NCBI RefSeq assembly: GCF_004331265.1 | Contig: NZ_SJOO01000003.1 | Coordinates: 186,001-250,000 of the forward strand | Reading direction: 5' to 3' | Source of the DNA: Enterobacter wuhouensis | GTDB taxonomy: Bacteria; Pseudomonadota; Gammaproteobacteria; Enterobacterales; Enterobacteriaceae | DNA: 64,000 bases | In this document: positions 15,878 to 25,406 of the stretch, piece by piece | Layout: each line of letters starts with the position of its first letter | Numbering within the stretch: the first letter of the stretch is position 1 | Notes under the pieces: model-generated | Told to the model about the DNA's origin: nothing | The model's input: only the letters and a program-made list of their open reading frames with translations | The model's database searches: none | Position numbers and translations under genes: made by a program

Positions 15878-17146
15878 TCAGAACACGTTAAACGGGTATT
15901 CCACGTAAGCGCGGATCTCATCCCCGCCCACGTTGTAGTCGCTGGCGTTGCTGGAGACGCGCAGCACGGAGTAGCGCAGGCGCAGCGTCAGGTCTTTCGC
16001 CGGGCCGTCCTGAACCTTGTACTGGAGCTGGTTAAACCACTCGTGCTCTTTGCCGTTGCTGGTTTCAGACGTTTTAATGTTGTCGCCGCGCACGTAGGCC
16101 GTGGTCCAGCTCAGGCCCGGCAGGCCGAGGCCGCCGAAGTCCAGGCCGTAGGATGCCTGCCATGAGCGTTCGTCTTCGCCGTTGAAATCAGACCAGTAGG
16201 AGTTCGCCAGCCAGATGGTGTTGCCGCCGTCACCCACGCCGCCCTTGTCGCGATAGCCGCCGTAGTTGTAGCCGGTGCTGCCGCTGCTCTGCTGGTACGC
16301 CACCTTGAAGGTATGAATATCCCAGATATAGCTCGCCGCCAGGCTCCAGATGGTGTTGCTGCGGCCCGTGTCGAGGCTGTCCGCGTAGCCCTGATCCAGT
16401 CGCGAGTTGTAGCCGTTGAAGTCGAGCACCAGCTGCTGTCCGGTGCTGAACGGCTGTTTGAAGTTCATGCCCAGATACTGCTTGTTCATCACCTCTTCGT
16501 TATGAGAGGCGTACAGCGCGCCGCTGAACTGATCGTTGAACTGGTAGCTTGCGCCGCCGAAGGTCAGGCTTTTCAGACCGCTGTCGTGGCGGTCGTCGCT
16601 TTTACGCTGCTCGTCGGTGAAGTAACCGGCGTTCACTTCCAGCCCGTCGATCTCTTTCGAGGTCAGCAGGGTGCCGGTGTAGCTTTCAAACAGCAGGCGG
16701 GAGCTATCGGCAGTAACGATTGGCAGCTCGGGACGCTGGTTCCCGTAGCTCAGCACGGTATTGGAGATGCGCATTTTGGCCGTCGCGCCAAACTTCGCCA
16801 GATCGGATTTTGCCCGGCCGTCGTCTTCCTGCTTAAAGAAGTCGATGCCGCCCGCGCCGCTCTTGCCGCGGCCGCCGTCCAGACGCACGCCGTACTGCGC
16901 GATACCGTCCACGCCAAAACCCACCAGCCCTTCGGTATACCCGGATGCAAAGGTGGCGACGATGCCCTGACCCCATTCGGCTTTATCCTGCTGGCCCTGA
17001 TGGTAATCACGGCTGATATACGCATTGCGTAAAAACAGGTCTAAATGGCTGTCGTCGATAAAACCCTGGCTGTCGGATTGCTGGCTTGCAGCGGCAGGTA
17101 ATGCGGCGAATAAACTTAAAGCAATTAATGATAATTCTTTTTTCAC
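15878..17146 (-). CDS. OprD-family outer-membrane porin
   Basis: A 422-residue beta-barrel with signal peptide (residues 1-20, cleavage after PAAA) and a C-terminal phenylalanine. N-terminal GFIDDSHLDLFLRNAYISRDY, alternating amphipathic strands and the conserved W-x-GQGIVATFASGYTEG segment are typical of OprD/OpdK substrate-specific channels, which in pseudomonads admit aromatic acids or basic amino acids. Such porins are uncommon in enterobacteria, so it was probably acquired with the island and lets the substrate through the outer membrane. It is transcribed toward the catabolic operon. Confidence 0.88.
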   Translation of the reverse strand: MKKELSLIALSLFAALPAAASQQSDSQGFIDDSHLDLFLRNAYISRDYHQGQQDKAEWGQGIVATFASGYTEGLVGFGVDGIAQYGVRLDGGRGKSGAGGIDFFKQEDDGRAKSDLAKFGATAKMRISNTVLSYGNQRPELPIVTADSSRLLFESYTGTLLTSKEIDGLEVNAGYFTDEQRKSDDRHDSGLKSLTFGGASYQFNDQFSGALYASHNEEVMNKQYLGMNFKQPFSTGQQLVLDFNGYNSRLDQGYADSLDTGRSNTIWSLAASYIWDIHTFKVAYQQSSGSTGYNYGGYRDKGGVGDGGNTIWLANSYWSDFNGEDERSWQASYGLDFGGLGLPGLSWTTAYVRGDNIKTSETSNGKEHEWFNQLQYKVQDGPAKDLTLRLRYSVLRVSSNASDYNVGGDEIRAYVEYPFNVF

Positions 17147-17320
17147 GGAGGGAACGTCTCTGTATGGATATATTAATTTGAATGACTGCGCATTTGATAA
17201 TTACCGGAAAGGTTAACGATTGCAATAATTATGTGACCAGACGTTTCAGAGGACGGGCCAGATTTGGCGGGGCTTACGGGGGTGTTATCGATACGTGCTG
17301 TTAAGTTGGCAATTCATGCG

Positions 17321-17349
17321 AAATAAAAGGGAGGCAACTCTGCCTCCCC
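17321..17349 (-). terminator. Rho-independent terminator of loiP
   Basis: On the minus strand GGGAGGCA pairs perfectly with TGCCTCCC across a 4-base loop and is followed by TTTTATTT. It lies just past the loiP stop and insulates the island's porin gene from loiP transcription. Confidence 0.85.
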
Positions 17350-17355
17350 ATAATA

Positions 17356-18114
17356 TTATTTAATTCCGTCTGCGGCCATTCGGTCGCGAATATGCTGCGC
17401 GCGTTCAACCGAGGCCGGGTGATCGTCAAACATGGAGCTTTGACGACCCTCTTCCAGCTTGGCCAGTTTTTCAAAGCTGGTGGCTAAACCGGATGGATTA
17501 ATGCCGCGTTTGCGCAACAGATCGTAGGAGTAATCATCTGCCTCAGATTCCTGACGCTGGGAGAACTGGGAGTTGACCAGCTTCTCGCCCATGTCGCCGA
17601 TCTGGGACTGGGACAGGCTGCCGACGATGCCGCCCGCAGAGGCCGCCGCCGCACGAACGGCGTTGGTGCCCAGCGCAACCTGCATGCCTTTCTTCACGTG
17701 GCCGAGCGCGACGTGGCCCATTTCGTGGCCGATAACCGCTTCAACTTCGTTGTCGGTCATCATGTCCATCAGCCCGCTGTAGACGCGGATACAGCCGTTC
17801 GCCATCGCGAAGGCGTTCACGTCTTTCGCCACGTACACCTTGTAGTTTACCGGCTGGCCGTTGATGTTATCGCCCAGCGCGGAAGCAATCTTATTCAGAC
17901 GCTGCGTATAGTTACTGTTTGCCGGGGCGAGTGTAGCTTTGGCATCCATATCTTTACAGGCCTGATCGCTGAGCGTTTTAACCTGCTCGTCGCTCAGGGA
18001 ATACGCCTGGAAGGCTTCTGCACCAGACGACATCAGGCCATTAGAATCCATGTTCTGACAGCCGCTCAGCAGGAGCGTCGTACCCAGGGCCAGCACTATT
18101 GCACGCATTTTCAT
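17356..18114 (-). CDS. loiP: Outer-membrane lipoprotein metalloprotease LoiP
   Basis: A 252-residue M48-type zinc peptidase. The lipobox LSGC (residues 15-18) marks a lipoprotein signal; HEMGH (within VIGHEMGHVALGH) is the zinc site, and ESEADDYSYDLL supplies the third ligand. In E. coli LoiP (YggG) cleaves proteins at the outer membrane and associates with Era. The start MKMRAIVLAL at 18114 is chosen since it begins the signal peptide and has GGAAG upstream; a longer reading to 18162 would spoil the signal. It is divergent from tktA. Confidence 0.93.
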   Translation of the reverse strand: MKMRAIVLALGTTLLLSGCQNMDSNGLMSSGAEAFQAYSLSDEQVKTLSDQACKDMDAKATLAPANSNYTQRLNKIASALGDNINGQPVNYKVYVAKDVNAFAMANGCIRVYSGLMDMMTDNEVEAVIGHEMGHVALGHVKKGMQVALGTNAVRAAAASAGGIVGSLSQSQIGDMGEKLVNSQFSQRQESEADDYSYDLLRKRGINPSGLATSFEKLAKLEEGRQSSMFDDHPASVERAQHIRDRMAADGIK

Positions 18115-18386
18115 GATGTTGCTTCCGTACTCGTTAATCTGAATAAAATCCGAAAAGTGCACCGTCAGCGAAGCCGGTGTCGGGCTAAGTATAAGGAATA
18201 TCGACAGGGGCGAGCGAGGAGATTGCGCAACATGCGAGCATGATCCAGAGATTTCTTAACACGCAAAAGAATGCTCCATGTACATGACTTGCGGCTTGGG
18301 TTACATTGTTGGCACTTTTTTCCGGCGTAGCCCAAAACGCGCTGTCGTCAAGGGCATGGCCTTTAACAGTCCGATCTGGAGTTAAA

Positions 18387-20378
18387 ATGTCCTCACGTAA
18401 AGAGCTTGCTAATGCTATTCGTGCGCTGAGCATGGACGCAGTACAGAAAGCCAAATCCGGCCACCCAGGGGCCCCTATGGGTATGGCTGATATCGCCGAA
18501 GTCCTGTGGCGTGATTTCCTGAACCACAACCCGCAGAACCCGTCATGGGCTGACCGCGACCGCTTCGTGCTGTCCAACGGCCACGGCTCTATGCTGATCT
18601 ATAGCCTGCTGCACCTCACCGGCTACGACCTGCCAATCGAAGAGCTGAAAAACTTCCGTCAGCTGCACTCCAAAACTCCAGGTCACCCGGAAGTGGGTTA
18701 CACCGCGGGCGTAGAAACCACCACCGGCCCGCTGGGTCAAGGTATTGCTAACGCAGTAGGCATGGCGATTGCTGAGAAGACCCTTGCGGCACAGTTCAAC
18801 CGCCCTGGTCACGACATCGTTGACCACTTCACCTACGCGTTCATGGGCGACGGCTGCATGATGGAAGGCATTTCTCACGAAGTGTGCTCCCTGGCAGGTA
18901 CCCTGAAGCTGGGCAAACTGGTTGCGTTCTATGACGACAACGGTATCTCCATCGACGGTCACGTTGAAGGCTGGTTCACTGACGACACCGCAGCACGTTT
19001 CGAAGCCTACGGCTGGCACGTTGTGCGTGGCGTTGATGGCCACGATGCTGACTCGATTAAACGTGCAGTAGAAGAAGCGCGTGCGGTAACGGACAAACCT
19101 TCTCTGCTGGTGTGCAAAACCATCATCGGCTTCGGTTCTCCGAACAAAGCGGGCACCCACGATTCCCACGGTGCGCCGCTGGGCGATGCGGAAATCGCAC
19201 TGACCCGTGAAGCGCTTGGCTGGAAACACCCTGCGTTTGAAATCCCGTCTGACATCTACGCGCAGTGGGATGCAAAAGAAGTGGGCCAGGCGAAAGAAGC
19301 GGCCTGGAACGAAAAATTCGCTGCCTATGCGAAAGCGTTCCCTCAGGAAGCGGCTGAATTCACCCGTCGTATGAAAGGCGACATGCCGTCTGACTTCGAC
19401 GCGAAAGCGAACGAGTTCATCGCTAAGCTGCAGGCGAATCCATCTAAAATCGCCAGCCGTAAAGCGTCTCAGAATGCGATTGAAGCGTTTGGTCCTCTGC
19501 TGCCTGAATTCCTCGGCGGCTCCGCTGACCTCGCGCCTTCTAACCTGACTATCTGGTCCGGTTCTAAAGCGATCAACGAAGACACTGCCGGTAACTACAT
19601 CCATTACGGCGTACGTGAATTCGGTATGACCGCGATTGCCAACGGTATCTCCCTGCACGGCGGTTTCCTGCCGTACACCTCTACCTTCCTGATGTTCGTT
19701 GAATACGCTCGTAACGCCGTGCGTATGGCTGCGCTGATGAAACAGCGTCAGGTGATGGTTTACACCCACGACTCCATCGGTCTGGGCGAAGATGGCCCAA
19801 CTCACCAGCCGGTAGAGCAGGTGGCTTCCCTGCGCGTGACCCCGAACATGAGCACATGGCGCCCATGTGACCAGGTTGAATCCGCGGTGGCGTGGAAATA
19901 CGGCGTTGAGCGTCAGGACGGCCCAACCGCACTGATCCTCTCCCGTCAGAACCTGGCGCAGCAGGAGCGTACGCCAGAGCAGCTGGCGAACATCGCCCGC
20001 GGCGGTTACGTGCTGAAAGATAGCGCGGGCCAGCCAGAGCTGATCTTCATCGCCACCGGTTCTGAAGTTGAACTGGCTGTTGCAGCCTGGGAAAAACTGA
20101 CTGCCGAAGGCGTTAAGGCGCGCGTGGTGTCCATGCCGTCTACCGACGCGTTCGACAAGCAGGATGCCGCTTACCGTGAATCCGTACTGCCTAAAGCGGT
20201 TTCCGCTCGCGTGGCGGTGGAAGCGGGCATCGCTGACTACTGGTTCAAATACGTGGGCCTGAACGGCGCTATTGTCGGCATGACCACCTTCGGTGAATCT
20301 GCTCCTGCAGAGCTGCTGTTCGAAGAGTTCGGCTTCACCGTTGAGAACGTTGTCGCGAAGGCGAAAGAACTGCTGTAA
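18387..20378 (+). CDS. tktA: Transketolase A
   Basis: A 663-residue TPP-dependent transketolase (same length as E. coli TktA) that moves two-carbon ketol units in the non-oxidative pentose phosphate pathway. TPP-binding GDGCMMEG through the [10 protein letters not shown] segment, and the catalytic Glu in [12 protein letters not shown], are visible, as is the C-terminal GCxxYW-like region. The start at 18387 follows GGAG; an in-frame reading from 18306 would use promoter DNA. It is transcribed away from loiP. Confidence 0.97.
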   Translation: MSSRKELANAIRALSMDAVQKAKSGHPGAPMGMADIAEVLWRDFLNHNPQNPSWADRDRFVLSNGHGSMLIYSLLHLTGYDLPIEELKNFRQLHSKTPGHPEVGYTAGVETTTGPLGQGIANAVGMAIAEKTLAAQFNRPGHDIVDHFTYAFMGDGCMMEGISHEVCSLAGTLKLGKLVAFYDDNGISIDGHVEGWFTDDTAARFEAYGWHVVRGVDGHDADSIKRAVEEARAVTDKPSLLVCKTIIGFGSPNKAGTHDSHGAPLGDAEIALTREALGWKHPAFEIPSDIYAQWDAKEVGQAKEAAWNEKFAAYAKAFPQEAAEFTRRMKGDMPSDFDAKANEFIAKLQANPSKIASRKASQNAIEAFGPLLPEFLGGSADLAPSNLTIWSGSKAINEDTAGNYIHYGVREFGMTAIANGISLHGGFLPYTSTFLMFVEYARNAVRMAALMKQRQVMVYTHDSIGLGEDGPTHQPVEQVASLRVTPNMSTWRPCDQVESAVAWKYGVERQDGPTALILSRQNLAQQERTPEQLANIARGGYVLKDSAGQPELIFIATGSEVELAVAAWEKLTAEGVKARVVSMPSTDAFDKQDAAYRESVLPKAVSARVAVEAGIADYWFKYVGLNGAIVGMTTFGESAPAELLFEEFGFTVENVVAKAKELL

Positions 20379-20402
20379 TCGTTTGTCCGGTGCGGGCTGA
20401 TG

Positions 20403-20435
20403 CCCTCACCCCGACCCTCTCCCACGGGGAGAGGG
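20403..20435. repeat. C-rich palindromic intergenic repeat, single copy
   Basis: One copy of the CCCTCACCCCGACCCTCTCCC element with a GGGGAGAGGG arm, directly after tktA. Confidence 0.8.
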
Positions 20436-20447
20436 AGTATAAAGTAG

Positions 20448-20481
20448 GCCGGGTAAGCGCTAGCGCTTACCCGGCTTTTTT
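20448..20481 (+). terminator. Terminator of tktA (REP-like palindrome with T-run)
   Basis: A perfect 28-bp palindrome (GCCGGGTAAGCGCT and its complement) is followed by six T at 20476-20481. The sequence is also of the REP type found after serA, mscS, gcvP and yqfA. The remainder of the 336-bp tktA-epd space holds the epd promoter region. Confidence 0.85.
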
Positions 20482-20503
20482 GCAGGCATTATTCCATCAA
20501 AAA

Positions 20504-20519
20504 TGTGACGCAAGTCATA
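20504..20519. promoter_or_regulatory. CRP-like site upstream of epd
   Basis: TGTGACGCAAGTCATA matches the TGTGA-N6-TCACA consensus in one perfect and one near half. epd transcription is known to be cAMP-CRP dependent in E. coli, so the position fits established biology. It lies about 200 bp before the epd start. Confidence 0.6.
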
Positions 20520-20714
20520 TAGCTGGCTTATTGGTCTGGGCAGAGATTCCTTTTATTCCCCGATTCGCTTATTCTTGCTGAAGCGTTTCAGTCGATTAAA
20601 TGTTCGACAATTGACCAATCAATCGCAGTTTGTGACAGCAAAGATTCCCCTTCGGGCGTCGCTGGATTACTCTTTCAGCCACCTCAAACTCAGGGATAGC
20701 TTTGCAGGAGATCT

Positions 20715-21734
20715 ATGACCGTACGCGTAGCGATTAATGGCTTCGGTCGCATCGGGCGCAACGTGGTTCGTGCTTTATATGAATCCGGGCGTCGTGCGGA
20801 AATAACCGTGGTGGCAATCAATGAACTGGCGGATGCTGCGGGCATGGCGCATTTGTTGAAATATGACACCAGCCACGGCCGCTTTGCCTGGGACGTTCGC
20901 CAGGAAAGAGAGCAGCTGTTTGTCGGCGATGATGCTATTCGCGTGCTGCATGAAAGCAGCATTGAAGGGCTACCCTGGCGTGAACTGGGTGTGGATGTGG
21001 TGCTTGACTGTACCGGCGTGTACGGCAATCGGGAACACGGCGAAGCGCATCTGTCCGCTGGCGCGAAAAAAGTCCTGTTCTCCCATCCCGGCAGCAACGA
21101 CCTTGACGCCACCGTCGTGTTTGGCGTTAACCAGCACGAGCTGCAGCCTGAACACCGCATTGTCTCCAACGCCTCCTGCACCACCAACTGCATTATTCCG
21201 GTCATCAAACTGTTAGACGATGCGTATGGCATTGAATCCGGCACCGTGACCACGATTCACTCCGCCATGCACGATCAGCAGGTCATCGACGCTTATCATC
21301 CGGACCTGCGACGCACTCGCGCGGCGAGCCAGTCGATTATTCCGGTAGATACTAAACTGGCTGCGGGGATCACCCGTATTTTCCCGCAGTTTAACGACCG
21401 TTTTGAGGCCATTGCCGTACGTGTGCCGACGATTAACGTGACCGCAATCGATCTCAGCGTGACGGTGAAAAAACCTGTAAAAGCCTGTGAAGTCAACCTG
21501 TTGCTGCAAAAAGCGGCACAGGGTGCATTTCATGGTATAGTTGACTATACGGAATTACCGTTGGTCTCAGTAGATTTTAACCACGACCCGCACAGCGCCA
21601 TCGTCGATGGCACGCAAACGAGAGTCAGTGGCGCACACCTCATCAAGACGCTGGTCTGGTGTGATAACGAATGGGGCTTTGCTAACCGAATGCTCGACAC
21701 CACGTTAGCAATGGCCGCTCAAGGTTTCAGGTAG
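20715..21734 (+). CDS. epd: Erythrose-4-phosphate dehydrogenase
   Basis: A 339-residue GAPDH-like enzyme that oxidises erythrose 4-phosphate to 4-phosphoerythronate, the first step of the DXP-dependent pyridoxal phosphate pathway. NAD-binding INGFGRIG lies at 8-15 and catalytic C155 in SNASCTTNC. The length equals that of E. coli Epd, and the order epd-pgk-fbaA is conserved. GAPDH proper is excluded by the Epd-specific HYSAMHD-type region ([16 protein letters not shown]) and context. Confidence 0.96.
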   Translation: MTVRVAINGFGRIGRNVVRALYESGRRAEITVVAINELADAAGMAHLLKYDTSHGRFAWDVRQEREQLFVGDDAIRVLHESSIEGLPWRELGVDVVLDCTGVYGNREHGEAHLSAGAKKVLFSHPGSNDLDATVVFGVNQHELQPEHRIVSNASCTTNCIIPVIKLLDDAYGIESGTVTTIHSAMHDQQVIDAYHPDLRRTRAASQSIIPVDTKLAAGITRIFPQFNDRFEAIAVRVPTINVTAIDLSVTVKKPVKACEVNLLLQKAAQGAFHGIVDYTELPLVSVDFNHDPHSAIVDGTQTRVSGAHLIKTLVWCDNEWGFANRMLDTTLAMAAQGFR

Positions 21735-21783
21735 GACGCATTGTGCGTCTGCAAAACTTTAAGAATCAACGAGAGGATTCACC

Positions 21784-22947
21784 ATGTCTGTAATTAAGAT
21801 GACCGATCTGGATCTGGCAGGTAAACGCGTTTTCATCCGTGCCGATCTGAACGTACCGGTTAAAGATGGCAAAGTGACCAGCGACGCGCGTATTCGTGCA
21901 TCTCTGCCAACCATCGAACTGGCTCTGAAGCAGGGCGCTAAAGTGATGGTGACCTCCCACCTGGGTCGTCCAACTGAAGGCGAGTACAACGAAGAGTTCT
22001 CTCTGCTGCCGGTTGTTAATTACCTGAAAGACAAACTGTCCAGCCCGGTTCGCCTGGTGAAAGATTACCTGGACGGCGTAGAAGTCGCTGCCGGTGAACT
22101 GGTTGTTCTGGAAAACGTTCGCTTCAACAAAGGCGAAAAGAAAGACGACGAAGCGCTGTCTAAAAAATACGCTGCCCTGTGCGACGTATTCGTAATGGAT
22201 GCATTCGGTACGGCTCACCGCGCGCAGGCCTCTACCCACGGTATCGGTAAATTTGCAGACGTTGCTTGTGCAGGCCCTCTGCTGGCTGACGAACTGGAAG
22301 CGCTGGGTAAAGCACTGAAAGAACCTGCTCGTCCAATGGTGGCTATCGTTGGTGGTTCTAAAGTTTCTACCAAACTGACCGTTCTGGATTCCCTGTCAAA
22401 AATCGCTGACCAGCTGATCGTAGGCGGTGGTATCGCGAACACCTTCGTTGCCGCTCAGGGCCACAACGTGGGTAAATCCCTGTACGAAGCAGACCTGGTT
22501 GACGAAGCGAAACGCCTGCTGACCACCTGTGATATCCCGGTCCCAACCGACGTTCGCGTAGCGACCGAGTTCTCCGAAACCGCAACCGCGACCCTGAAAT
22601 CTGTTAACGACATCAAAGATGAAGAGCAGATCCTGGACCTGGGCGACGTTTCTGCACAGAAACTGGCTGAAATCCTGAAAAACGCGAAAACTATCCTGTG
22701 GAACGGCCCTGTTGGCGTGTTCGAATTCCCGAACTTCCGCAAAGGGACTGAAATCGTTGCTAACGCAATCGCAGACAGCGAAGCGTTCTCTATCGCAGGC
22801 GGCGGTGACACTCTGGCAGCAATCGACCTGTTCGGTATCGCTGACAAGATCTCCTACATCTCCACTGGTGGCGGCGCATTCCTCGAATTCGTGGAAGGCA
22901 AAGTACTGCCAGCAGTAGCAATGCTCGAAGAGCGCGCTAAGAAGTAA
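21784..22947 (+). CDS. pgk: Phosphoglycerate kinase
   Basis: A 387-residue glycolytic kinase transferring phosphate from 1,3-bisphosphoglycerate to ADP. Motifs in order: [11 protein letters not shown] near the N-terminus, [22 protein letters not shown] (nucleotide), WNGPVGVFE and GGGDTLAA. It lies 49 bp after epd with AGAGGA before the ATG, so it is read both from the epd promoter and probably its own. Codon use is strongly biased, as expected for a highly expressed gene. Confidence 0.98.
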   Translation: MSVIKMTDLDLAGKRVFIRADLNVPVKDGKVTSDARIRASLPTIELALKQGAKVMVTSHLGRPTEGEYNEEFSLLPVVNYLKDKLSSPVRLVKDYLDGVEVAAGELVVLENVRFNKGEKKDDEALSKKYAALCDVFVMDAFGTAHRAQASTHGIGKFADVACAGPLLADELEALGKALKEPARPMVAIVGGSKVSTKLTVLDSLSKIADQLIVGGGIANTFVAAQGHNVGKSLYEADLVDEAKRLLTTCDIPVPTDVRVATEFSETATATLKSVNDIKDEEQILDLGDVSAQKLAEILKNAKTILWNGPVGVFEFPNFRKGTEIVANAIADSEAFSIAGGGDTLAAIDLFGIADKISYISTGGGAFLEFVEGKVLPAVAMLEERAKK

Positions 22948-22956
22948 GCCATTCAA

Positions 22957-22980
22957 GGGCAGGGAAACCTGCCCAATTTT
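22957..22980 (+). other. Intercistronic hairpin between pgk and fbaA
   Basis: GGGCAGG and CCTGCCC pair around a GAAA tetraloop, followed by AATTTT. With only four T it may be a weak terminator or an mRNA-stability element tuning fbaA relative to pgk. Confidence 0.6.
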
Positions 22981-23039
22981 CAGCGCGCTTATAAGAGCAC
23001 GCACCTTTTCTAACGGCCGAAGATACAGGACTAAGCAAC

Positions 23040-24119
23040 ATGTCTAAAATTTTTGATTTCGTAAAACCTGGCGTGATCACTGGTGATGACGTACAGAAAG
23101 TGTTCCAGGTAGCTAAAGAAAACAACTTCGCTCTGCCAGCAGTTAACTGCGTCGGTACCGACTCCATCAACGCCGTACTGGAAACTGCAGCCAAAGTTAA
23201 AGCTCCAGTTATCGTTCAGTTCTCTAACGGCGGCGCTGCGTTCATCGCGGGTAAAGGCGTGAAAACTGACGTTCCTCAGGGTGCTGCCATCCTGGGTGCT
23301 ATCTCTGGTGCGCACCACGTACACCAGATGGCTGAACACTACGGTGTTCCAGTTATCCTGCACACTGACCACTGCGCGAAGAAACTGCTGCCGTGGATCG
23401 ACGGTCTGCTAGACGCGGGTGAAAAACACTTCGCGGCAACCGGTAAGCCACTGTTCTCTTCTCACATGATCGACCTGTCTGAAGAGTCTCTGGAAGAGAA
23501 CATTGAGATCTGCTCCAAATACCTGGCGCGCATGTCCAAAATGGGCATGACCCTGGAAATCGAACTGGGCTGCACCGGCGGTGAAGAAGACGGCGTGGAC
23601 AACAGCCACATGGACGCTTCTGCACTGTACACCCAGCCAGAAGACGTTGATTACGCTTACACCGAGCTGAGCAAAATCAGCCCACGCTTCACTATCGCAG
23701 CGTCCTTCGGTAACGTACACGGCGTTTACAAACCAGGTAACGTGGTACTGACCCCGACCATCCTGCGTGATTCTCAGGAATACGTTTCCAAGAAACACAA
23801 CCTGCCGCACAACAGCCTGAACTTCGTCTTCCACGGCGGTTCCGGTTCTTCTGCTCAGGAAATCAAAGACTCCGTAAGCTACGGCGTAGTGAAAATGAAC
23901 ATCGATACCGATACCCAGTGGGCAACATGGGACGGTATCCTGGGCTACTACAAAACCAACGAAGCTTACCTGCAGGGTCAACTGGGCAACCCGAAAGGCG
24001 AAGACCAGCCGAACAAGAAATACTACGATCCACGCGTATGGCTGCGCGCTGCCCAGACTTCTATGATTACTCGTCTGGAGCAGGCATTCAAAGAACTGAA
24101 CGCGGTAGACGTTCTGTAA
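23040..24119 (+). CDS. fbaA: Class II fructose-bisphosphate aldolase
   Basis: A 359-residue zinc aldolase cleaving fructose 1,6-bisphosphate to glyceraldehyde 3-phosphate and dihydroxyacetone phosphate. Zinc ligands are seen in LHTDHCAKK, NVHGVYKPGNV and FHGGSGSS. The length equals E. coli FbaA and codon use is highly biased. It ends the epd-pgk-fbaA operon and is followed by a strong terminator. Confidence 0.98.
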   Translation: MSKIFDFVKPGVITGDDVQKVFQVAKENNFALPAVNCVGTDSINAVLETAAKVKAPVIVQFSNGGAAFIAGKGVKTDVPQGAAILGAISGAHHVHQMAEHYGVPVILHTDHCAKKLLPWIDGLLDAGEKHFAATGKPLFSSHMIDLSEESLEENIEICSKYLARMSKMGMTLEIELGCTGGEEDGVDNSHMDASALYTQPEDVDYAYTELSKISPRFTIAASFGNVHGVYKPGNVVLTPTILRDSQEYVSKKHNLPHNSLNFVFHGGSGSSAQEIKDSVSYGVVKMNIDTDTQWATWDGILGYYKTNEAYLQGQLGNPKGEDQPNKKYYDPRVWLRAAQTSMITRLEQAFKELNAVDVL

Positions 24120-24136
24120 TTTGAATTTTGCCCAAT

Positions 24137-24168
24137 AAAAAAGGCTTCCTTCGGGAAGCCTTTTTTTT
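24137..24168. terminator. Bidirectional terminator, fbaA / carbamate kinase
   Basis: GGCTTCC-TTCG-GGAAGCC with a T8 run on the plus strand and an A-run on the left side, so it works in both directions. The last bases of the T-run form part of the TAA stop of the convergent carbamate kinase gene (24167-24169). Confidence 0.92.
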
Positions 24169-25072
24169 AGCCTGTAATACAGGTTCCTTTTTCGCCCGCC
24201 AGTATTTGCGGGGCGTCCTTCAGGGCGCCGATAAACGCCGTGTTTCCCGTTTGCTGCACGAACTGAATCACCGCAGCAGCCTTGGGCCCCATTGCACCGT
24301 CCGGTGCGGCAAAAGGTGCTAGCTCCTGCAACGTAACATGCCGAAGCGGGCGAGCCTGCGGCGTTCCCCAGTTTTCATAGACCGCATCGGCATCGGTCAG
24401 GATCAGTAAATGATCGGCATGAATAGACTGCGCCAGCACCGCCGCGGTCAGGTCTTTATCGATGACCGCTTCCGTTCCCTGATAGCCCGCACCCTCCGCG
24501 ATCACCGGAATACCGCCACCGCCACAGCAAATCACTACGTGGCCGGCTGCCATTAGCGCCGCGATTGCCTGGTCATCGACGATCTTCAGGGGAAGCGGAG
24601 AGGGAACAACGCGACGGATATACTTACCGTCTGCTTTCATCGTCCAGCCGTAGCGCGCCTCAAGCGCTGCCTGCTGCTCGGGCTGATAGACCGGGCCAAT
24701 GTATTTTCCAGGCAGAGAAAAAGCCGGATCGTTCGCGTCCACTTCAACCCGAGTCATGAGCGTTGATACCGGAACGCTCCCCGCATACTGCGTCAGTTCC
24801 TGCGCGATAGCGGAGCCAATCATCCCCTGGCTTTCAGCAACCAGTATGTCCAGCGGCCAGGCTGGCGAGTCGGTATAGGCCGCATTCTGCAAGGCCAGCA
24901 GGCCGACCTGCGGCCCGTTGCCGTGAACGATGACCAGCTGGTAATCACTTCCCAGCGCGGCGACCATTCTGGCAAAGACCTTTGTGCTACGCTGCTGATT
25001 TTCTGCGCTCAGAACCTCCCCGCGCTGCAATAACGCATTGCCGCCAAGAGCAATAACTATTTTCTTTTTCAT
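24167..25072 (-). CDS. Carbamate kinase (AllK/YbcF-like)
   Basis: A 301-residue carbamate kinase making ATP from carbamoyl phosphate and ADP. Family features are the N-terminal ALGGNALLQRGE, HGNGPQVGLL near residue 60, the CCGGGGIPV loop and DKDLTAAVLA. The start at 25072 has AAGAGGTC upstream; a longer reading from 25171 crosses the promoter. It is divergent from the MFS-fdrA operon, mirroring the link of ybcF (allK) with fdrA-ylbE-ylbF in E. coli. It probably takes the carbamoyl phosphate released by the neighbouring transferase. Confidence 0.92.
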   Translation of the reverse strand: MKKKIVIALGGNALLQRGEVLSAENQQRSTKVFARMVAALGSDYQLVIVHGNGPQVGLLALQNAAYTDSPAWPLDILVAESQGMIGSAIAQELTQYAGSVPVSTLMTRVEVDANDPAFSLPGKYIGPVYQPEQQAALEARYGWTMKADGKYIRRVVPSPLPLKIVDDQAIAALMAAGHVVICCGGGGIPVIAEGAGYQGTEAVIDKDLTAAVLAQSIHADHLLILTDADAVYENWGTPQARPLRHVTLQELAPFAAPDGAMGPKAAAVIQFVQQTGNTAFIGALKDAPQILAGEKGTCITG

Positions 25073-25406
25073 GATGACCTCTTTGGTAAATATCTCGCGG
25101 TCAAAATAAAGGTTTATGAAATCGGTAATGTGATAAACATTCCAGGTCGGCGACCACAAAAAATATCTCATTAATTAATCAGGTTTCGCTTTTGTTTATT
25201 TAATTAATTTTGAAAGTCATTATTAGATTTTTTTTAATAATATCGTCGTCAATTCCCAGGAATTTATAACAATAGATTTTGTGTGACATTGTTCAAATGA
25301 AATAGCCTTGTACCTCGATACTGTAACGGCAGTTAAAACATCAAGCCTCACGTATCAGTGCGATAACAAGAGGTATTCAGCGGTAAATATTACCGGGAGA
25401 TTGCTT
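25073..25406. promoter_or_regulatory. Divergent control region, carbamate kinase / MFS-fdrA operon
   Basis: A 334-bp AT-rich stretch without a gene. Visible elements are a CRP-like TGTGA-N6-TCAAA at 25282-25297 and a small palindrome CGGTAAATATTACCG at 25381-25395 just before the MFS ribosome-binding site. An AllS-like LysR regulator encoded at 30418 probably acts here; no clear T-N11-A site stands out. Confidence 0.55.

Noticed and set aside
1464..17146. Island as an iac (indole-3-acetate) or hca/mhp cluster
   Set aside because: No IacA-type acyl-CoA-dehydrogenase-like enzyme, no oxygenase beta subunit and no MhpD/MhpE/MhpF-type hydratase or aldolase genes are present.
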